Of a stretch of 64,000 nt of DNA, positions 8,305-16,793 are shown one piece after another. Position 1 is the stretch's first letter, and each line of letters starts with the position of its first letter. This DNA is from Pontibacter indicus (lineage in GTDB: Bacteria > Bacteroidota > Bacteroidia > Cytophagales > Hymenobacteraceae): NCBI RefSeq assembly GCF_900156345.1, contig NZ_FTPP01000002.1:372001-436000 (forward strand). The letters run 5' to 3'. Position numbers and translations under genes: made by a program. The notes beneath the pieces are model-generated. The model searched no databases. It had not been told where the DNA came from and was given only the letters and a program-made list of their open reading frames with translations.

Positions 8305-8675
8305 ATTTGATTTTCTCTTTTATCGGTTTTATAGATGGTATTGTCCAGAGCTTTGTCGGCCATACCCTGGAACACTTTTTTGTCGAGGCCGATCAGCAGT
8401 ATAACGAGCACTACCACATAGAACAGGGCAATGATGCCGAAGCCCCAGAAAGAGCTGTCGAGCAGGTGGTTGAGCAGCAGACCCAGGAAAATGCTTACAA
8501 AGAGAAAGCTCATCAGCCCGAAAAAACCCAGTAACACCCCATGTATGGTGCTCACCATGGCGGCCTTCATCTTTTCCTGTACCTCAAGCCGTATAATGTC
8601 TATGCGGGTATCGATGTACCCCATCAGGTTCTCGATCAGGTTGGTGCTTTTTTCTCTTGTGCCGTTGTCGTTCAT
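8301..8675 (-). CDS. Holin-X (phage holin superfamily III-like) membrane protein
   Basis: A 124-aa protein with an N-terminal amphipathic helix (residues 8-40, IENLMGYIDTRIDIIRLEVQ) and two transmembrane helices (about 43-70 and 78-100). This is the layout of PF07332, chromosomal proteins called holins by homology only, common in Bacteroidota and not linked to prophage here. First gene of the minus-strand unit leading to the GGGP synthase; its stop overlaps the next start by 4 bp. Confidence 0.8.
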   Translation of the reverse strand: MNDNGTREKSTNLIENLMGYIDTRIDIIRLEVQEKMKAAMVSTIHGVLLGFFGLMSFLFVSIFLGLLLNHLLDSSFWGFGIIALFYVVVLVILLIGLDKKVFQGMADKALDNTIYKTDKRENQI

Positions 8676-8826
8676 AGTGCCGAGCTTTTTAGTGCTTTTT
8701 CTGTATACGGGAGCAGATTAAAATATATACGGGCGATACCTGCAGTTCAGATTGTAGTACGGAATTTGCTGTATCTTGTCCGTGTTTACTTAACTCAAGT
8801 ATCATTTTTTTGTTACATTAGCCTCA

Positions 8827-9924
8827 TTGGAGCATAACCTATATAGCATACTGGGCGTGGATCCCACGGCGACGGCGCAGGAGATCAAACTGGCTTACAA
8901 GCGGCTGGCTTTGAAGTATCACCCTGACCGTAACCCGGACAATGCGCGTGCCGAGGAACTCTTCAAGGTGGTGAACGATGCCTACCAGACCTTGTCAGAC
9001 CCGGGCAAGCGCGCGCGCTACGACATGCGTCTGCAGTACCTGCGCGAACAGCGGCAGGCCATACGCCAGCACCAGCCCTACCACAATGCCCGCTACCGGC
9101 AGACCCGTCCGCCGGCTCCCGTGTCGGAGCGCCATTACCAGAACATTCCGCGGCGCGAAGGGCGCCGCTTTGTGCGCAAGGACCTTTACATCACGCTAGG
9201 CTTCTTTGCGTTCATGTTCGTGTTCAGCGTGCTGCTCAAGTCCACCATGGACTACATCACCGGCGAAGACAGGTATAAGACGGCCCTCAGCTACATTGAG
9301 CATGGCAAGTACAGCAGCGCCCACAGCCTGCTAACCGATGCCATTTATTTCCGGCCAAAGCATGCCGACGCCTACCTGACGAGGGCGAGTATATCCATGA
9401 ACGTGTATGAAAATTACCGCTCGGCGGTGGAGGACCTGAACCAGGTGATCGCGCTGCAGGACAGGCCCTCTGCGGAAGTGTTTATGATGCGGGGCAAGAG
9501 CCTGGCCAAACTGGAAAAGTACATGGAGGCGGAACGAGATTTTGGAATAGCCCTCACGCTCGACAGCACCCTGCACACAGCGCAGCTGGACAGGGGGGAA
9601 GTGCGCCTGTTTTACCTGCAGAAGTATGAGCCCGCCATTGCTGACTTTACCAGTTTTCTGCGCTATACCTCTAAAGGAGAATCGTGGGCGAATGCGTTGA
9701 CTTTCAGGGGTTTCGGTTACTATAAAACCGGCAACTATGCCGCCTCAGAGGCCGATTACCGCCAGGTGCTGCAGGCTGACAACGCCAACGGCCGGGTATA
9801 CTACCTGCTGGGCCGCACTGAACTCGAGCAGGCGCAGCCCGACTCCGCCTGCGCGCACTTCAACGAAGCCTACCGGCTGGGCTATTCTGCGGCCGTGCTG
9901 GAGCTGCGGGCCAATTGCCGCTAA
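8827..9924 (+). CDS. Membrane-anchored DnaJ-domain protein with TPR repeats
   Basis: A 365-aa protein with a J domain at residues 3-68 (HPD at 32-34 in KYHPDRN), an Arg/Gln/Tyr-rich linker, one transmembrane helix near 121-140, then four or more TPR units from about 150 to the end. The J domain implies stimulation of an Hsp70 at the inner membrane, with the TPR part on the far side. The only plausible start is TTG at 8827, with a weak TAcaTTAG box directly upstream. It ends 4 bp inside the end of the convergent TlpA-like gene. Not DnaJ itself: it lacks the zinc and C-terminal substrate domains. Confidence 0.9.
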   Translation: MEHNLYSILGVDPTATAQEIKLAYKRLALKYHPDRNPDNARAEELFKVVNDAYQTLSDPGKRARYDMRLQYLREQRQAIRQHQPYHNARYRQTRPPAPVSERHYQNIPRREGRRFVRKDLYITLGFFAFMFVFSVLLKSTMDYITGEDRYKTALSYIEHGKYSSAHSLLTDAIYFRPKHADAYLTRASISMNVYENYRSAVEDLNQVIALQDRPSAEVFMMRGKSLAKLEKYMEAERDFGIALTLDSTLHTAQLDRGEVRLFYLQKYEPAIADFTSFLRYTSKGESWANALTFRGFGYYKTGNYAASEADYRQVLQADNANGRVYYLLGRTELEQAQPDSACAHFNEAYRLGYSAAVLELRANCR

Positions 9925-10427
9925 AAGTATTTTAGCAGTTTTTGCTGCATCTTCTCGCTGTCCCAGGCCTGTCCTCCCAGGTAAATCTCTTTTATCTCGC
10001 CTTCCGGGTTCAATATATATGTGGTCGGGAAAACCGTCAGTTGTTGGTTGGCCAGCGGGGTGTTGGCCTTCAGGTAAGTGAAAGCGTAGGTCTGCCGGCT
10101 CCGGAACTTCAACAGCTTCTCCATCTCCTCATCCGACACCGTCACCACAGCGATCTTATCGGGGTGCAGCTGCTGCAAGCGGTCCATGGAGGGCATCTCT
10201 TCGATGCAGGGCTTACACCAGGTAGCCCATACATTCAGCACCACTACCCGGCCTTTGTACTTGTCGATGGAGATGGGCTCGCCCTGCAGGCTGGTGAGTT
10301 GCAGCGCCTGCCAGTTCACCTGCTGCGGCACGGTTTGGTTGAGCATGTAAAAGGCAAACACGGCAATCAGGCTGGTTATGGCGAAGCCTACGGCATAGGC
10401 AGTCCAAAAAGTTTGGCGGCGGGTCAT
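9921..10427 (-). CDS. TlpA-like thioredoxin-fold disulfide reductase
   Basis: A 168-aa redoxin with an N-terminal transmembrane anchor (residues 9-30) and a periplasmic thioredoxin fold. The active site is WCKPC with Cys71 and Cys74, and the cis-Pro is in VFPTTYIL. Such proteins reduce disulfides in the periplasm, for example for cytochrome c maturation. It starts 3 bp after a 36-aa membrane microprotein on the same strand and overlaps the DnaJ-TPR gene tail by 4 bp. Confidence 0.92.
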   Translation of the reverse strand: MTRRQTFWTAYAVGFAITSLIAVFAFYMLNQTVPQQVNWQALQLTSLQGEPISIDKYKGRVVVLNVWATWCKPCIEEMPSMDRLQQLHPDKIAVVTVSDEEMEKLLKFRSRQTYAFTYLKANTPLANQQLTVFPTTYILNPEGEIKEIYLGGQAWDSEKMQQKLLKYF

Positions 10428-10430
10428 GGC

Positions 10431-10541
10431 TTATACCTGGATATTCTGGATGAAAAACATGTAAATGAGCGCAAGTAGGAGTACCGTGCCGATGCCGGCC
10501 GACATACCTGCGAAAATGGCGCTCCAGTAGGTTTTTTTCAT
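10431..10541 (-). CDS. 36-aa single-helix membrane microprotein upstream of the TlpA-like gene
   Basis: A short frame with ATG at 10541 and TAA at 10431. The product begins MKKTYWSAIFAGMSAGIGTV, continues with a Leu/Ile-rich helix and ends FFIQNIQV. It is predicted to be a single transmembrane helix, Lys-rich on the cytosolic side. It is followed after 3 bp by the TlpA-like ATG, so it would be co-translated with it. No family recognised. It could be a small partner in c-type cytochrome biogenesis, by position only. Confidence 0.6.
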   Translation of the reverse strand: MKKTYWSAIFAGMSAGIGTVLLLALIYMFFIQNIQV

Positions 10542-10664
10542 GGCGGCAATAAATGTTGTAACAGCTAAGGTACTAAAATGCAACCAGAATTACAGCTTGA
10601 AAACAATTTAGACAACCAGCGGCTTATTATGAAGTATAGATGGGGCAGTAGAAAACGGAGAGGT

Positions 10665-10701
10665 ATAAAAACAGAAAACCCTCACCGTAAAGTGAGGGTT
10701 T
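10665..10701 (-). terminator. Intrinsic terminator for tRNA-Phe
   Basis: Perfect 10-bp arms AAACCCTCAC and GTGAGGGTTT around a 6-base loop; on the minus strand the stem is followed by TCTGTTTTTA. It ends the transcript of the tRNA at 10706-10781. Confidence 0.8.
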
Positions 10702-10705
10702 ATGC

Positions 10706-10781
10706 TGGTGGTGATGAGTGGAATCGAACCACCGACACAAGGATTTTCAGTCCTTTGCTCTACCAACTGAGCTACATCACC
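10706..10781 (-). tRNA. tRNA-Phe (anticodon GAA)
   Basis: Read on the minus strand: acceptor GGTGATG pairs with CATCACC, D arm GCTC/GAGC, anticodon stem AAGGA/TCCTT around CTGAAAA giving GAA, T arm GGTGG-TTCGATT-CCACT (one G-T wobble), and an encoded ACCA end. 76 nt with CCA. Confidence 0.97.
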
Positions 10782-10815
10782 AGCTCTGTTTAACTCCTTC
10801 CTGCGAAAGAGTATG

Positions 10816-10845
10816 CAAAAGTAGTAACCAAATTCGAAGACGCAA
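10816..10845 (-). promoter_or_regulatory. tRNA-Phe promoter
   Basis: On the minus strand TTG, a 19-bp spacer, then TACTTTTG: an exact Bacteroidota -33/-7 pair, 34 bp before the tRNA 5' end. Confidence 0.8.
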
Positions 10846-10947
10846 ACTTTCGGGCAAAAATATTTTAAAAATTGCCCTTGTGTGCGTTTTTTCTCACTAT
10901 TCTACTATCTTTATCTACGAATTGGTATGTATAACGAATAATTTGCC

Positions 10948-12321
10948 GTGATTCAACTCGAGAACATTATCTTCCTGATCATAGCGGGCCTGGGGATAGG
11001 CCTGTTTGTGTGGCAGATCCGTAAAATCCGCAAGAATATCCTGATGGGGCGCGACGTCGACCTGAGCGATAATCCGTCGGAGCGGATTAACAAAACATTG
11101 CTGGTGGCCTTTGGGCAGCAGAAGATGTTCAAGCGTATGTTGCCAGCCGTGCTGCACCTTTTTGTGTATGTGGGCTTCCTGGTGATCAACATCGAAGTAA
11201 TCGAGATCCTGATCGATGGGGTGTTCGGTACCCACCGCGTGCTGGCCTTCCTGGGGCCACTCTATAGCGCGCTGATGTTCATCAACGAGATCTTGGCTGC
11301 TCTGGTAATTGTGGCTTGTGCGATCTTCCTGTGGAGAAGGAACGTGACGAAGCTGCCGCGCCTGGCGACGGGTGTGGAGATGCGCGCCTGGCCTAAAATG
11401 GATGCCAACTTCATCCTGATCACCGAGATCGTACTGATGCTGGCCCTTTTTGCCTTCAACATCGCCGGTCTGAAGCTGGTGCAAATGGAAGGTGGCGAAG
11501 TGGCCGGCAGCTACCCGATCAGCCAACTATTCGTTAACATCTTCGGCGATAATCCGAGCTCGCTCCACATCATCGAGCGCGCCGGCTGGTGGTTCCACAT
11601 CATCGGTATCCTGGCGTTTATGAACTACCTGCCGAGCTCCAAGCATTTTCACATCATCATGGCCTTCCCGAACGTGTACTACTCCAAGCTGTGGCCGAAG
11701 GGTAAGTTCACCACTAACCCGGCCATCACGCACGAGATCAAGGCCATGCTTGATCCAAGCTATCAGCCGCCTGCACCGGAAATGGACACCGAAGGCAACC
11801 CGATTGTGCAGCGCTTCGGTGCCAAAGACGTGGAAGACCTGACCTGGAAACAGCTGATGGACTCCTATACCTGTACCGAGTGCGGTCGCTGTACCTCGGT
11901 ATGCCCGGCCAATCTGACGGGTAAACTGCTGTCGCCTCGTAAGATCGTGATGGACACCCGCGACCGCATGGAGGAGAAAGGCGAGCACCCGGCTATCTTT
12001 GCGCCGAACCACTACAAGGAACTGGGCGTGGAGCGCGTGCAGACAACTGACGAAAAGACGCTGCTGCGTGGCTACATCACCCCGGAAGAACTTTGGGCCT
12101 GCACTACCTGCAACGCCTGCGTGGAGTCCTGCCCGGTAAACATCGACCAGCTGTCCACCATCATGGACCTGCGCCGCTACCTCGTGCTGGAAGAGTCTGC
12201 TGCGCCGGCCTCGCTGAACGCCATGTTCACCAACATCGAGAACAACGGTGCCCCGTGGGCGTTCCCGGCTTCCGACCGCTTCAACTGGGCCGAGGAGCTG
12301 TATGTGCCTTCAAAGAATTAA
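10948..12321 (+). CDS. Membrane-bound 4Fe-4S dicluster electron-transfer protein (HdrE/FadF-like)
   Basis: A 457-aa protein with about five N-terminal transmembrane helices (residues 4-260, resembling the haem-binding gamma subunits of nitrate reductase) and a cytosolic ferredoxin part with two clusters: CTECGRCTSVCP near 310-321 and CTTCNACVESCP near 388-399. This is the N-terminal half of the FadF/HdrE type, which carries electrons from flavoproteins to quinone. The CCG-domain half is a separate gene at 12482. The start is a GTG at 10948. The 160-bp spacer to its partner holds a long inverted-repeat element. Confidence 0.88.
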   Translation: MIQLENIIFLIIAGLGIGLFVWQIRKIRKNILMGRDVDLSDNPSERINKTLLVAFGQQKMFKRMLPAVLHLFVYVGFLVINIEVIEILIDGVFGTHRVLAFLGPLYSALMFINEILAALVIVACAIFLWRRNVTKLPRLATGVEMRAWPKMDANFILITEIVLMLALFAFNIAGLKLVQMEGGEVAGSYPISQLFVNIFGDNPSSLHIIERAGWWFHIIGILAFMNYLPSSKHFHIIMAFPNVYYSKLWPKGKFTTNPAITHEIKAMLDPSYQPPAPEMDTEGNPIVQRFGAKDVEDLTWKQLMDSYTCTECGRCTSVCPANLTGKLLSPRKIVMDTRDRMEEKGEHPAIFAPNHYKELGVERVQTTDEKTLLRGYITPEELWACTTCNACVESCPVNIDQLSTIMDLRRYLVLEESAAPASLNAMFTNIENNGAPWAFPASDRFNWAEELYVPSKN

Positions 12322-12468
12322 ATTGCTGATTGCTTATTGTTAATTGCTTATAAGTTGACTGTTATAAATTGATTGCGACGCTCGATATTGGGATGCTTAT
12401 GCCTTTTGATAAGGTATAGCAATACCTTTGGGAGTGTGAAAACAATCATCAATTAACAATCGACAATT
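12321..12468. repeat. Long inverted-repeat element, copy A
   Basis: Arms of about 28 bp built on the ATTGTTAATTG theme flank a unique core: left arm 12321-12350, right arm 12441-12468. The right arm matches the reverse complement of the left arm of copy B (13306-13333) at 27 of 28 positions by eye. The core contains AAGGTAT-AGCA-ATACCTT at 12411-12428. It occupies nearly the whole spacer between the two Fe-S genes. Confidence 0.7.
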
Positions 12469-12481
12469 CATACCTAATCAG

Positions 12482-13300
12482 ATGGAAGAAAATAAAAGAT
12501 TAGTTAAAGTGCCAACCATGGCAGAAATGGCCGCGAACGGCGAGGAGCCGGAAGTGCTGTTTTGGGTTGGCTGTGCCGGTTCGTTCGACGACCGCTACAA
12601 GCGTGTGACGCGCGCCTTTGTGCAGATACTCGAGCATGTGGATGTGAAATATGCCGTACTCGGCACAGAAGAAAGCTGCACCGGCGAGCCAGCCAAGCGT
12701 GCCGGCAACGAGTTCCTGTTCCAGATGCAGGCCATCACCAACATCGAAGTGCTGAATGCCTACAACATCAAGAAGATCGTGACGGCCTGCCCGCACTGCT
12801 TCAACACGCTGAAGAACGAATACCCGGACCTAGGCGGTAATTACGAGGTGATCCACCATTCCACTTTCCTGCAGCAGCTCATCAACGAGGGCAAGGTAAA
12901 GGTAAAAGGGGGCGAGGCCTTCCAGGGCAAGCGCATCACCTTCCACGACTCCTGCTACCTGGGCCGCGCCAACGACATCTACGAAGCGCCACGCGATGTG
13001 CTGGCCGCTTTGGATGCCGACCTGGTAGAAATGAAGCGCAGCCGCGCCAACGGACTTTGCTGCGGTGCTGGTGGTGCCCAGATGTTCAAAGAGCCGGAGC
13101 CGGGCAAAAAGGACATCAACATCGAGCGTACGGAAGAGGCGCTGGCAACCCTTGGTACTGGAAACGGTGTGATCGCGACAGCCTGCCCGTTCTGTATGGT
13201 GATGATGAGCGACGGCGTGAAAAACAAGGAGCAGGAAGAAAGCGTAAAAGTTTTTGACATTGCCGAGCTGATCGCACAAGCGGAGGGGCTTACGAAGTAA
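12482..13300 (+). CDS. CCG-domain Fe-S protein (HdrB/LutA-like)
   Basis: A 272-aa protein with two cysteine-rich CCG domains, the site that binds non-cubane Fe-S clusters in HdrB and its relatives. The first pattern is at CTGEPAKRAGN ... TACPHCFNTLKNEYP, the second at HDSCYLGR ... LCCGAGGAQMF ... TACPFCMVMM. Together with the upstream membrane ferredoxin it forms a two-gene electron-transfer module, probably linking acyl-CoA dehydrogenase/ETF or lactate/glycolate oxidation to quinone; the true donor is not shown here. Confidence 0.88.
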   Translation: MEENKRLVKVPTMAEMAANGEEPEVLFWVGCAGSFDDRYKRVTRAFVQILEHVDVKYAVLGTEESCTGEPAKRAGNEFLFQMQAITNIEVLNAYNIKKIVTACPHCFNTLKNEYPDLGGNYEVIHHSTFLQQLINEGKVKVKGGEAFQGKRITFHDSCYLGRANDIYEAPRDVLAALDADLVEMKRSRANGLCCGAGGAQMFKEPEPGKKDINIERTEEALATLGTGNGVIATACPFCMVMMSDGVKNKEQEESVKVFDIAELIAQAEGLTK

Positions 13301-13305
13301 TATCT

Positions 13306-13463
13306 AATTGTTGATTGTTAATTGATGATTGTTTAACCCTGAAATGGATTTATCTATACCTGTTTTTTTAGTGATAAGTGCGAGCAGGTATAGTTTTTCA
13401 GGTACGACATCATCAGTGAGCAACGCTTTAAAAACAACAATCAACAACTAACAATCAACAATA
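13306..13463. repeat. Long inverted-repeat element, copy B
   Basis: Left arm 13306-13333 and right arm 13434-13463, same ATTGTTAATTG-type arms as copy A, with a different core that contains CTATACCT and AGGTATAG in opposite orientation. It fills the spacer before the next gene, whose ATG follows the right arm by 3 bp. Confidence 0.7.
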
Positions 13464-13466
13464 AAA

Positions 13467-13949
13467 ATGTACATTCCTTTTGACCAACTGCCACCGCATG
13501 CCCGGCTCTGGATCTACCAGGCTGACAGGGCGTTGACGGAGGCAGAGCAAGCAGAAATAAAACCCATGCTGGAGCGTTTTGCTGCTGATTGGAGTAGTCA
13601 TGGTGCGGGCTTGCAGGCATCGGCCAGTTTGCTGCACGACCGCTTTCTGGTGCTGGCTAACAACGAAACCGTTACCTCAGCCAGCGGCTGTTCTATCGAT
13701 AAGTCTGTGGCCTTTGTGCGGGAGCTCGAGCAGCGCTTCGGCGTTTCGTTCTTCGACCGCACCCGACTGGCTTTCCTCAAAGACGGTCAGGTGGAGGTAG
13801 TGGGGATGAACGAGCTGAAAACGAAAGTGGCCGCCGGCGAGATCGACGCGCATACCTTATATTTTGATACATTGGTAAACAATTACGGAGAGCTGCAGGA
13901 TGCCTGGCCACGGCCGGCACAGCAAAGTTGGCTCTCCAGGTATTTTTAG
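13467..13949 (+). CDS. Conserved Bacteroidota protein of unknown function
   Basis: A 160-aa cytosolic protein without signal peptide or membrane segment. Homologues in the phylum are often labelled ABC transporter ATPase, but no Walker A, signature or Walker B motif is visible, so that name is not supported. Conserved-looking features are WIYQADRALTEAE near residues 15-27, an LHDRFLVLA strand and the C-terminal WLSRYF. It follows the Fe-S pair in the same direction and precedes the OmpA lipoprotein gene by 25 bp. Confidence 0.8.
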   Translation: MYIPFDQLPPHARLWIYQADRALTEAEQAEIKPMLERFAADWSSHGAGLQASASLLHDRFLVLANNETVTSASGCSIDKSVAFVRELEQRFGVSFFDRTRLAFLKDGQVEVVGMNELKTKVAAGEIDAHTLYFDTLVNNYGELQDAWPRPAQQSWLSRYF

Positions 13950-13974
13950 ATCCGCTAATTCAAAACATACCCCC

Positions 13975-15924
13975 ATGCAGCAGACGCTATCGACCAAGTC
14001 AGTGGCCAATTACCTGAAGTTTACGGCAGCCATTCTGCTGCTGGCAGTGGTGCTCAGCTCCTGCGGCGCGGGCATGTACCTAAGCAAGGCCGACAAGCGC
14101 TTCCAGGAAGAGCAGTATGAGCGGGCCATCGAGTACTACAAGCAGGCGCTGAAAGGGGCAAAGAACACAGGCGAGATCAATTACCGCATCGCCGAGTCGT
14201 ACCGTTTGTCAAACCGGCTGGCAGAGGCTGAAACCTACTACAAAGCGGCACTCGACAACAACTACCGCAAAGAGGAGGGCTTCTTTTACTACGGCATGGC
14301 GCTGAAGGCCAATGGCAAGTACGAAGCCGCGTTGGGCCAGATGCAGGATTACGCCCGCATCGGCAGCAAGCCTGATTTGAAGGCGTTGGCCTTGCGCGAA
14401 GTCGAAACCCTAAGCCAGTTGAGCACCATCCTGAAAAAGAACACCGGCTTTGAGATCTATAACCTGCAGGCGCTGAATACCGAGGGCTCTGATTTTGCCC
14501 CTTTTGTGCGAGGCAACGAACTGATCTTCTCGTCCACGCGCGGACCGGGCAAAACCTACCTGGGCAATGGCGAAGGCTTTCTGAATCTGTATGCCACTAC
14601 GCTGGATGGCGACACAGCCAACCTGGGTGCTGCCGTGCGCAAGCTGGAAGGCGTCAACACCGAAGACCTGCACGATGCGCTGGCTACCTTTGCCGATGAA
14701 GGGAACACCATGGTGTTTGCCCGTGGCAACGAAGGCACCAAGAAAGGCCGCCGCAACGTGGACCTGTACATCTCGTTCTACCGCTCCAACGCCTGGACAG
14801 AGCCGAAACTGCTCAGTATCAGCGATCCACGCGCCTGGGATTCTTCTCCTGCCTTCGCTCCGGATGGCCGTACGCTCTATTTTTCTTCTGACCGCAAGGG
14901 AGGCCTAGGAGGCAACGACATCTACAAAACCACTATCGACGATAACGGTCGCTTTTCCGCTCCTGAAAACCTGGGACCGGGCATCAACACGCCTGGCAAC
15001 GAGAGTTATGTGTACGTAGGTCCGGACGGCACCTTGTACATCGCTTCTGACGGTTTGCCGGGCCTGGGTGGACTCGATGTGTTTAAGATTGAAGAAGGCA
15101 AACCTGTGAACATGGGCGTGCCGGTGAACTCCAGCGGCGATGACTTCGGTCTTTTCTTCCAGGATGCTTTCACAGGCTACATCTCCTCCAACCGCGAAGG
15201 CGGCAAAGGAGGCGACGATATCTACGCCATTGCCAAATCGGCCCGCAAGCTGGTGAATTTCTTTGTGGACGGTACGGTATACCAGCGCCGCGACAAAGAC
15301 AAGCAGCAGACGGTGGTGCCGAACATACCAGTGGTGCTGCAGGACGCCAGCGGGCAGAAGATAGCCGAGACCAAGGCCGATGCCGAGGGCAAGTTCTCTT
15401 TCCCGCTCGACAGCGCCACCGCCTATTCACTGGTGTCTGAAAAAGCAGGCTTCTTTGCTGCCCGCCAGCGCATCACGACTGTAGGTAAGATGCCACCGCA
15501 GAACCAACTGCCGAACGAAGTGAACGAAGTGCGCCTGACTGCTGACCTGCTGCTGACCGAGATCGTGAAAGAAAAAGCCATTGTGCTCGAGAACATCTTC
15601 TACGATTTCGACAAAGCTGATATTCGTCCGGATGCCGCCGTGGAACTCGACAAACTGGTGGAGATACTGGTAGACAACCCGCAGATTTCCATCGAGCTGA
15701 GTTCGCACACCGACTCCCGTGGTGTGGATATTTACAACCAGGACCTGTCACAGCGACGCGCGCAGTCTGCCGTGAACTATATCATTTCCAAAGGTATAGA
15801 CAAGTCGCGCATCACGGCCAAGGGCTACGGCGAGAGCCGCCCGGTAGTGCGTAACGCCAAGACCGAGGAAGAGCATCAGCGCAACCGCCGCACCGAGTTC
15901 AAGGTGGTGCGCATACAAGAGTAA
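13975..15924 (+). CDS. OmpA-family lipoprotein with TPR and PD40 propeller (PorE-like)
   Basis: A 649-aa outer-membrane lipoprotein. Lipobox LSSC places the acylated Cys at residue 30. In order: TPR repeats (about 35-160), WD40/PD40-like beta-propeller with FAPDGRTLYFSSDRKGGLGG-type repeats (about 170-420), a carboxypeptidase-regulatory-like domain (about 450-530) and a C-terminal OmpA peptidoglycan-binding domain (YDFDKADIRPDA to the end). This is the architecture of PorE of the type IX secretion system, but Bacteroidota carry many paralogues, so the T9SS role is only possible. The ATG at 13975 is chosen because an earlier in-frame ATG would destroy the signal peptide and overlap the previous gene. 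Confidence 0.9.
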   Translation: MQQTLSTKSVANYLKFTAAILLLAVVLSSCGAGMYLSKADKRFQEEQYERAIEYYKQALKGAKNTGEINYRIAESYRLSNRLAEAETYYKAALDNNYRKEEGFFYYGMALKANGKYEAALGQMQDYARIGSKPDLKALALREVETLSQLSTILKKNTGFEIYNLQALNTEGSDFAPFVRGNELIFSSTRGPGKTYLGNGEGFLNLYATTLDGDTANLGAAVRKLEGVNTEDLHDALATFADEGNTMVFARGNEGTKKGRRNVDLYISFYRSNAWTEPKLLSISDPRAWDSSPAFAPDGRTLYFSSDRKGGLGGNDIYKTTIDDNGRFSAPENLGPGINTPGNESYVYVGPDGTLYIASDGLPGLGGLDVFKIEEGKPVNMGVPVNSSGDDFGLFFQDAFTGYISSNREGGKGGDDIYAIAKSARKLVNFFVDGTVYQRRDKDKQQTVVPNIPVVLQDASGQKIAETKADAEGKFSFPLDSATAYSLVSEKAGFFAARQRITTVGKMPPQNQLPNEVNEVRLTADLLLTEIVKEKAIVLENIFYDFDKADIRPDAAVELDKLVEILVDNPQISIELSSHTDSRGVDIYNQDLSQRRAQSAVNYIISKGIDKSRITAKGYGESRPVVRNAKTEEEHQRNRRTEFKVVRIQE

Positions 15925-15932
15925 CAGGTATA

Positions 15933-15950
15933 AGGTATAGCGCTATACCT
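15933..15950. repeat. Perfect 18-bp palindrome of the window-wide word
   Basis: AGGTATAGCGCTATACCT, a full palindrome formed by two inverted copies of AGGTATAG around GC, 9 bp after the OmpA-lipoprotein stop. A further AGGTATA lies directly before it. Confidence 0.9.
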
Positions 15951-15955
15951 GAACA

Positions 15956-16006
15956 CAAAACAGCATCGGCGGCTATAGTCTTGCACTGTAGCCGCCGATG
16001 TTGTTT
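15956..16006. terminator. Bidirectional terminator between convergent genes
   Basis: Arms CATCGGCGGCTA and TAGCCGCCGATG with flanking A-rich and TTGTTT sequence, placed between the OmpA lipoprotein gene and the convergent beta-barrel gene. Confidence 0.75.
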
Positions 16007-16024
16007 CTATACCTGTGCTATACC

Positions 16025-16570
16025 TTAGCGGAAGGTGTATTTCAGGCCTATGCCTAAATTACTGGCTCTGTAGTGATCTACAAAGTTTGGTGTTGAGCGC
16101 CCATAGCGCAGAAAGGTTGCTCGATAATCGAACGTGAGGGCGAGAGGGATCTTTTTGAAAGAGTATTCAGCGCCGAAAGAAGCAACAGCAACCGGGTTGA
16201 TATAGGAAGCGGGCCCATCAAAATATGCAGGCGAGGGGTTGTTGGTGCGGAGTATGCCAATGCCTATACCTGCATAGGGCCTAAGGCGGTCTGATGTAGC
16301 GAGTTTAGGTTGCCAGATGTAACTGATGGATGAAAGAAACTGACGGGACTCAGGGTTTAGGTCAGAGTAGGCTTCTAGGGCAGACTGCTCCCGTATGAAA
16401 TATTTGGCTGTTACGCCCAGCGTTAAGCCCGCCGGTCCGGTTGCGTAGCGTAAACCAACCGCTAGTTTATAAGGCGCCGATACCTGTGGTCTTATCTGCA
16501 ATGAATCCTGGGCTTGCACGGAAAGGCACAGCAACAGGCCTACAAGGGAGATGATGAGTTTTTTGAGCAT
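16025..16570 (-). CDS. Outer-membrane beta-barrel protein, unknown function
   Basis: A 181-aa exported protein with a cleavable signal peptide (residues 1-20, ending VQAQ) and an alternating hydrophobic/aromatic pattern typical of an eight-stranded OmpA-like barrel, ending in LGIGLKYTFR with the C-terminal aromatic expected for BAM recognition. No specific function can be assigned. Convergent with the OmpA lipoprotein gene. Confidence 0.75.
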   Translation of the reverse strand: MLKKLIISLVGLLLCLSVQAQDSLQIRPQVSAPYKLAVGLRYATGPAGLTLGVTAKYFIREQSALEAYSDLNPESRQFLSSISYIWQPKLATSDRLRPYAGIGIGILRTNNPSPAYFDGPASYINPVAVASFGAEYSFKKIPLALTFDYRATFLRYGRSTPNFVDHYRASNLGIGLKYTFR

Positions 16571-16763
16571 GTCTTCTATCAGTTTGTTTATATAGAAGAG
16601 TCAATATATTCTGAGATGGTTGCAAGGTATGGCAGGCTGCTTTTTCGACAGCCTATACCTTATACCTACCAAATTTGGCCCTGTGAAATGCTGGTTCGAT
16701 TATTAATTGTGGCTACGGTTGTTTAAAAGCATTTCTTTTTGCCGTATATACAAAGGCCTTTCT

Positions 16764-16771
16764 TAAATTTG
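16764..16771 (+). promoter_or_regulatory. purM promoter, -7 box
   Basis: TAAATTTG, a full TAnnTTTG match, 22 bp before the purM ATG. A TTG at 16739-16741 is 22 bp upstream, slightly longer than the usual spacing. Confidence 0.6.
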
Positions 16772-16793
16772 TAAAGCAAGCAAGACCAGCACT

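Noticed and set aside
8301-8675. Prophage remnant because of a holin-like gene
   Set aside because: The Holin-X family is chromosomal and common; no terminase, capsid, integrase or lysin gene is near.
10578-10793. A 71-codon plus-strand frame over tRNA-Phe
   Set aside because: Antisense to a clear tRNA; the product is the well-known artefact of tRNA antisense translation.
13467-13949. ABC transporter ATPase label for the 160-aa protein
   Set aside because: No Walker A, Walker B or signature motif is visible; the name seems to be an inherited misannotation.
13975-15924. Firm identification as PorE of the type IX secretion system
   Set aside because: The domain order matches, but several Bacteroidota paralogues share it and no other por/gld/spr gene is in the window.
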